Source: Chryseosolibacter indicum (GTDB lineage Bacteria; Bacteroidota; Bacteroidia; Cytophagales; Cyclobacteriaceae). From it: 33,948 bases of DNA. Under the pieces are notes generated by a model. That model was not told where the DNA came from and did not search any database. It saw only the letters and a program-made list of their open reading frames with translations. Location: the NCBI RefSeq assembly GCF_018598585.1, contig NZ_JAHESD010000060.1:1-33948 (forward strand), written 5' to 3'. This document shows, piece after piece, positions 33,279 to 33,948 of the stretch. The translations under genes were made by a program, and so were the position numbers. Every line of letters starts with the position of its first letter. Positions within the stretch are counted from its first letter, which is position 1.

Positions 33279-33948
33279 ATGATTAGAAACCCCAAGATTA
33301 TCAGGGCTATTGCTCTGTGTCTTCTCTTGCAATTCACTTTAAATGTGTTGGTTCCCAGTGTATGTTATGCACTTACTTCGGGTCCTACACAACCTGAATT
33401 CTCCAGTTTTGAACCAGTGTCAAGTTCAAACATGGTTGATGAGTTTACAGGTGACTTCACCTATAATTTGCCATTACTTGAAGTTCCAGGGCCACAAGGT
33501 AGTGGTTATCCAATTTCGCTTTCTTACCATAGTGGCGTAACACCAGAAGAAGAAGCATCATGGGTAGGATATGGCTGGACATTGAATGCAGGTGCCATCA
33601 ATAGAAGTACGAGAGGTATACCAGATGACTACAATGGAAGACCTATTACCTATAGCAATGAGATGCCCAGAAATTGGACTGCAACGGCAGGAGGTGCGGC
33701 GACTTTTGGTGAAGCATTTAGTGTCGATCTAAAGCTTGGCTTTAATACTTCTATTCGTTATAACAACTATCGTGGCTTTGGTTATAATGGTGGAGCAGGC
33801 ATTTCACTTGGAAAAGGTGTAGTTGCGCTGGGTTATGGAGTTTCAGATGGAGAAGGAAGTTTTTCTCTTAATGTTAATCCAACAGCAGCTCTAAATGCCT
33901 ATACGGCTCAGCATGCAAATACGGCTTACAATGTTGAGACATATGAAA
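33279..33948 (+). CDS. Large RHS/SpvB-type secreted protein, 5' part only
   Basis: The first 223 codons of a gene that runs off the right edge. The signal peptide is IIRAIALCLLLQFTLNVLVP ending in SVCYA (cleavage likely after Ala31), so it is exported. The next region is the signature start of giant Bacteroidota RHS proteins: EFSSFEPVSSSNMVDEFTGD, FTYNLPLLEVPGPQG, YPISLSYHSGVTPEEEASWV, GYGWTLNAGAINRSTRGIPD. Full members usually exceed 1000 residues, with many YD/RHS repeats forming a shell and a variable, often toxic, C-terminus. It lies 245 bases after the last apparatus gene in the same direction, which makes it a candidate cargo. The C-terminus is unseen, so toxin or adhesin function cannot be judged. 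Confidence 0.88.
   Translation, partial: MIRNPKIIRAIALCLLLQFTLNVLVPSVCYALTSGPTQPEFSSFEPVSSSNMVDEFTGDFTYNLPLLEVPGPQGSGYPISLSYHSGVTPEEEASWVGYGWTLNAGAINRSTRGIPDDYNGRPITYSNEMPRNWTATAGGAATFGEAFSVDLKLGFNTSIRYNNYRGFGYNGGAGISLGKGVVALGYGVSDGEGSFSLNVNPTAALNAYTAQHANTAYNVETYE

Overview
The window looks like chromosomal DNA of a Bacteroidota bacterium, most likely of the order Cytophagales. The signs are regulator-type beta-propeller sensors, many lipoproteins with a Cys lipobox, MacB/FtsX permeases of the long Bacteroidota type, a PVC-type heme protein with HEAT repeats, promoter-like TAnnTTTG elements, almost no Shine-Dalgarno signals, and a large RHS-type protein. No rRNA, tRNA, CRISPR array or intact insertion sequence was seen.

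Left part (1-10.4 kb): a leftward two-component-regulator-propeller sensor gene runs off the left edge as one long open frame. It is followed by a rightward lipoprotein with a glycine-rich linker and an HExxH metallopeptidase-like domain. Next comes a run of damaged genes, several with a phosphate theme: a decayed metallophosphoesterase relic, a short Na/Pi-cotransporter II-like protein whose natural start seems frameshifted, a histidine kinase cut by one in-frame TGA exactly between TM2 and HAMP, and a PhoD-type phosphatase whose lipoprotein/Tat-like signal sequence is separated from the enzyme by an in-frame TAA and a T7-tract frameshift.

Middle (10.4-25 kb): a PKD-like/leucine-rich-repeat lipoprotein, a 1146-residue heme-binding glucose-dehydrogenase-like/HEAT/cytochrome c lipoprotein, a MacB/FtsX-type permease with a good promoter, a Major Royal Jelly/Yellow-family protein, and a two-gene operon of a zinc-dependent alcohol dehydrogenase and a small C-terminally anchored protein. 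Perfect hairpins mark several transcription ends. A 2.2 kb gene-poor stretch (22.9-25.05 kb) carries the truncated N-terminus of a tyrosine integrase.

Right part (25.05-33.9 kb): the most interesting locus. Ten tightly packed, often overlapping rightward genes make a compact type II secretion/type IV pilus-like apparatus: pseudopilin with an EF-hand-like loop, minimal prepilin peptidase, GspE/PilB ATPase, secretin, GspL-like PilM-PilN fusion, PilO/GspM-like protein, lipoprotein, PilP/GspC-like protein, OmpH/Skp-like chaperone and another lipoprotein. No GspF/PilC platform protein lies in the window. Immediately downstream and in the same direction begins a large secreted RHS/SpvB-type protein, a candidate substrate. 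The integrase relic and gene-poor flank hint that this locus may have arrived as an island; that is inference.
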